From the NCBI RefSeq assembly GCF_011455875.1, contig NZ_CP015031.1, positions 2,151,405 to 2,215,404 on the forward strand: 64,000 nucleotides of DNA, in the 5' to 3' direction. This stretch comes from Basfia succiniciproducens (lineage in GTDB: Bacteria > Pseudomonadota > Gammaproteobacteria > Enterobacterales > Pasteurellaceae). This document shows, piece by piece, positions 62,149 through 64,000 of the stretch; the first letter of the stretch is position 1, and each line of letters starts with the position of its first letter. Under the pieces are notes generated by a model that was not told where the DNA came from, searched no databases, and worked only from the letters and a program-made list of their open reading frames with translations. The position numbers were made by a program, and so were the translations under genes.

Positions 62149-62871
62149 TTATTGAATAGTTTTAAAAAAACGAGTTTCTTGTTTCGGGTTAAAAATAACG
62201 CTAACCGCTTTTCCCGTTAAGTTATCATGAGGGATAAAACCGAAAAAGCGGCTGTCAATGCTGTTTTCTCGAAAATCCCCCATCACGAAATAATGTCCTG
62301 CCGGCACAATCCATTCGCCTAACGGCAAATTATCCTGTTTAAAATAATGGGCGGACTGATCGTATCGCACTTTTGTCAACAAAATAGCGTGGTTAGTTTC
62401 ATCAGTGAATTCCTGACGCTCAATCAAGGCAAGTTTCTCGCCTTGCTGGGAAAAGAGTACCGTTTCCGGATTCAAATAATTCCGTTCGTTTTGCTGTTTA
62501 TAAAGCAGTGTTTCACAATGATTAATCTGACAATTATTTTGCCTGTAATTCGGCGTAACCGAAATTATTCCGCTTTTTTGATCATAACGAACATGATCAT
62601 GTTCAACGGCAATTATACGTTTAATGTATTCATCAGTTCCGCCATCTTGTCTGAAGATAACGATATCGCCTCTTTTTGCCGTATTTAAAGGAGTTATCGT
62701 ATCGCCAAGTACGGGAATTTTTAAATTATAGGCAACGCGATTAACCAAAATAAAATCCTGCGGCATAAATGTCGGCGCCATACTGGCGGTTGGGACGATA
62801 TTGATTAAATAAGCAATAATACCCCGTAAAACAGACAGTAAAACAACGAGTTTTGCCAGTCTTTTAAGCAT
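62149..62871 (-). CDS. Second signal peptidase I (LepB paralogue)
   Basis: A 240-residue S26-family protease, in tandem with lepB. Catalytic Ser30 lies in PTASMAPTF and Lys84 in [10 protein letters not shown]; the later box is [17 protein letters not shown] cysteine pair (NCQINHC) corresponds to that of LepB. It has one N-terminal membrane helix, not two, and is about 100 residues shorter. It sits between lepB and rnc, where most relatives have nothing. Weak ribosome site; ATG at 62871 or TTG at 62877. Specific substrates are unknown. Confidence 0.88.
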   Translation of the reverse strand: MLKRLAKLVVLLSVLRGIIAYLINIVPTASMAPTFMPQDFILVNRVAYNLKIPVLGDTITPLNTAKRGDIVIFRQDGGTDEYIKRIIAVEHDHVRYDQKSGIISVTPNYRQNNCQINHCETLLYKQQNERNYLNPETVLFSQQGEKLALIERQEFTDETNHAILLTKVRYDQSAHYFKQDNLPLGEWIVPAGHYFVMGDFRENSIDSRFFGFIPHDNLTGKAVSVIFNPKQETRFFKTIQ

Positions 62872-62886
62872 GAGCAAAACAAAAAA

Positions 62887-63909
62887 TTATTGAATCTTTT
62901 GAAAAATCCGTTCGCTACGGATGCCCGTCGGCCATTCGTTTTGTTTTTTATCCAGACTCAGCCAAATATAAGTGGCTTTACCGACAATATTTTTTTCCGG
63001 CACAAAACCCCAAAAGCGGCTGTCTTCGCTGTTGTTGCGGTTATCACCCATGACGAAATATTGGTTTTCCGGTACTGTCCATTCGGTGATGTAATTATCC
63101 TGAGTACTATAATCTTTATAGCGGTATCCTTCGGAAATCGGTTCCGGATACCAATGGATTTTATGTTCTACATCGCCGCTTTCCGTTGTTTCCAGCGGGC
63201 TCGGACCATACATTAAACTTCCGTCAGGGTTTTGACCGATAATGAACTGAAATTCTTTATTTTCCACAGGCTCGCTATATGCGAATTCTTTAACTTCGCA
63301 GTTTTCGCTGCAAGGTTTGCCGTTTTCACCGTAAACAAGCGTAATTTTGCGATCTAATTCGTTATAACGGATTCGGTCGCCGCCAATAGCGACGATACGC
63401 TTAATGTAATCCACATTCGGTTGCGGCGGCGCTTTGAATACAATTACGTCGCCGCGTTGCGGTTTACCCGTTTCAATTAAGGTATTTTGAAAAACGGGAT
63501 CTTTAATACCGTAAGCGTATTTTTCCACCACCAAAAAATCACCGATACGTAATGTCGGCTCCATTGAACCCGAAGGAATTTGAAAAGGTTCGAATACAAA
63601 AGAACGCAGAATCAGCACAAAAGCCAATACCGGGAAAATTGAAGCGACAAATTCGGAACCTTCGGAAACCGGTTCCACTTTTTGTTTTTCTTCGGCGCTG
63701 AGGGTTTTGCCCGTACGTTGTTCAATACGGGTAATCTGGCGGCTGCGTTTCGGGTTAACGACAAAACGGTGATAGCACCACAAAATGCCGGAAAGTGCGG
63801 TCAAAATTATCAATAAAATGGAAAAAGTATTAGGCAACGTAAAATGATCCAATACTTTCCAGATAGCAAAACCGACAACTAATAGAATCGGGAGAAAAAA
63901 ATTCGCCAT
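62887..63909 (-). CDS. lepB: Signal peptidase I
   Basis: Removes Sec and Tat signal peptides on the periplasmic side. 340 residues from the ATG at 63909 (AAGGAA upstream; a frame to 63939 adds ten). Two N-terminal helices, then catalytic serine in FQIPSGSMEPTLRIGD, lysine in YIKRIVAIGGDRIRY, a cysteine pair PCSENC and box MGDNRNNSEDSRFWGFVP. Uptake sequence encodes TALSGIL. Downstream of lepA as in E. coli. Confidence 0.96.
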   Translation of the reverse strand: MANFFLPILLVVGFAIWKVLDHFTLPNTFSILLIILTALSGILWCYHRFVVNPKRSRQITRIEQRTGKTLSAEEKQKVEPVSEGSEFVASIFPVLAFVLILRSFVFEPFQIPSGSMEPTLRIGDFLVVEKYAYGIKDPVFQNTLIETGKPQRGDVIVFKAPPQPNVDYIKRIVAIGGDRIRYNELDRKITLVYGENGKPCSENCEVKEFAYSEPVENKEFQFIIGQNPDGSLMYGPSPLETTESGDVEHKIHWYPEPISEGYRYKDYSTQDNYITEWTVPENQYFVMGDNRNNSEDSRFWGFVPEKNIVGKATYIWLSLDKKQNEWPTGIRSERIFQKIQ

Positions 63910-63919
63910 TAATCTTTCC

Positions 63920-64000
63920 TTATTTACTGTCTTTACCAACGTGTAAGATAGCTAAAAACGCCTCTTGAGGAACTTCAACGTTACCTAATTGTTTCATGCG
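63920..64000 (-). CDS. lepA: Elongation factor 4 (LepA), C-terminal end
   Basis: Partial gene cut by the window edge. The last 26 codons read RMKQLGNVEVPQEAFLAILH then VGKDSK and stop, the invariant LepA C-terminus. LepA is a translational GTPase acting on initiation or back-translocation. It lies directly before lepB (10-base gap). Confidence 0.93.
   Translation of the reverse strand, partial: RMKQLGNVEVPQEAFLAILHVGKDSK

Overview
The window comes from a Pasteurellaceae chromosome, most likely Mannheimia (Basfia) succiniciproducens or a very close relative. Two things point there. By eye there are about forty copies of the Haemophilus-type DNA uptake sequence AAGTGCGGT, many of them in head-to-head pairs that double as terminators. 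The SecM-like leader upstream of secA ends in HAPIRGSP, the arrest motif known from M. succiniciproducens SecM. Gene order otherwise follows Haemophilus and E. coli conserved blocks.

Layout. 1-5.8 kb: a flavin-reductase-like gene, an unknown membrane protein, then mnmA/hflD/purB with an acetyltransferase gene inserted. 5.6-12.8 kb: the complete sodium-pumping NADH:quinone reductase operon nqrABCDEF followed by its maturation genes apbE (flavin attachment) and nqrM. 13-21.4 kb: divergent bolA/yajG, a small secreted unknown, tRNA-Phe and tRNA-Asn with a strong promoter, mutY-yggX-mltC divergent from trmB-yggL, then corA with a long structured leader, yggT and yggU. 22-27 kb: tpiA, a DUF721 (DciA-like) gene, secM-secA and mutT. 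27-31 kb: a TAXI-type TRAP transporter operon with a universal stress protein. 31-35.6 kb: leuS-lptE-holA.

The accessory part is 35.7-40.9 kb: a restriction-modification-like module with an XRE regulator divergent from three overlapping genes: a small methylase-like subunit with a SAM motif but no catalytic NPPY, an Eco57I-type N6-adenine methylase, and a GIY-YIG nuclease fused to an SF2 helicase. The intergenic region between regulator and operon carries a TTGATA/TATGAT promoter overlaid by four TTACGT repeats. It is followed by an acyltransferase-3 membrane protein and a transglutaminase-MerT-MerP-like overlapping operon.

44-54 kb: an unknown gene, alaS-csrA-manB-galU, uspA, mazG, raiA, and an AGCS amino-acid symporter preceded by a tandem glycine riboswitch whose second aptamer contains an uptake sequence. 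54-64 kb: yacG-coaE, the competence/type IV pilus operon pilABCD with a CRP-S-like site, divergent ampD, a Protein E-type lipoprotein, and era-rnc-(second signal peptidase)-lepB-lepA, with lepA cut by the window edge. No insertion sequence, prophage, rRNA or CRISPR array was seen.
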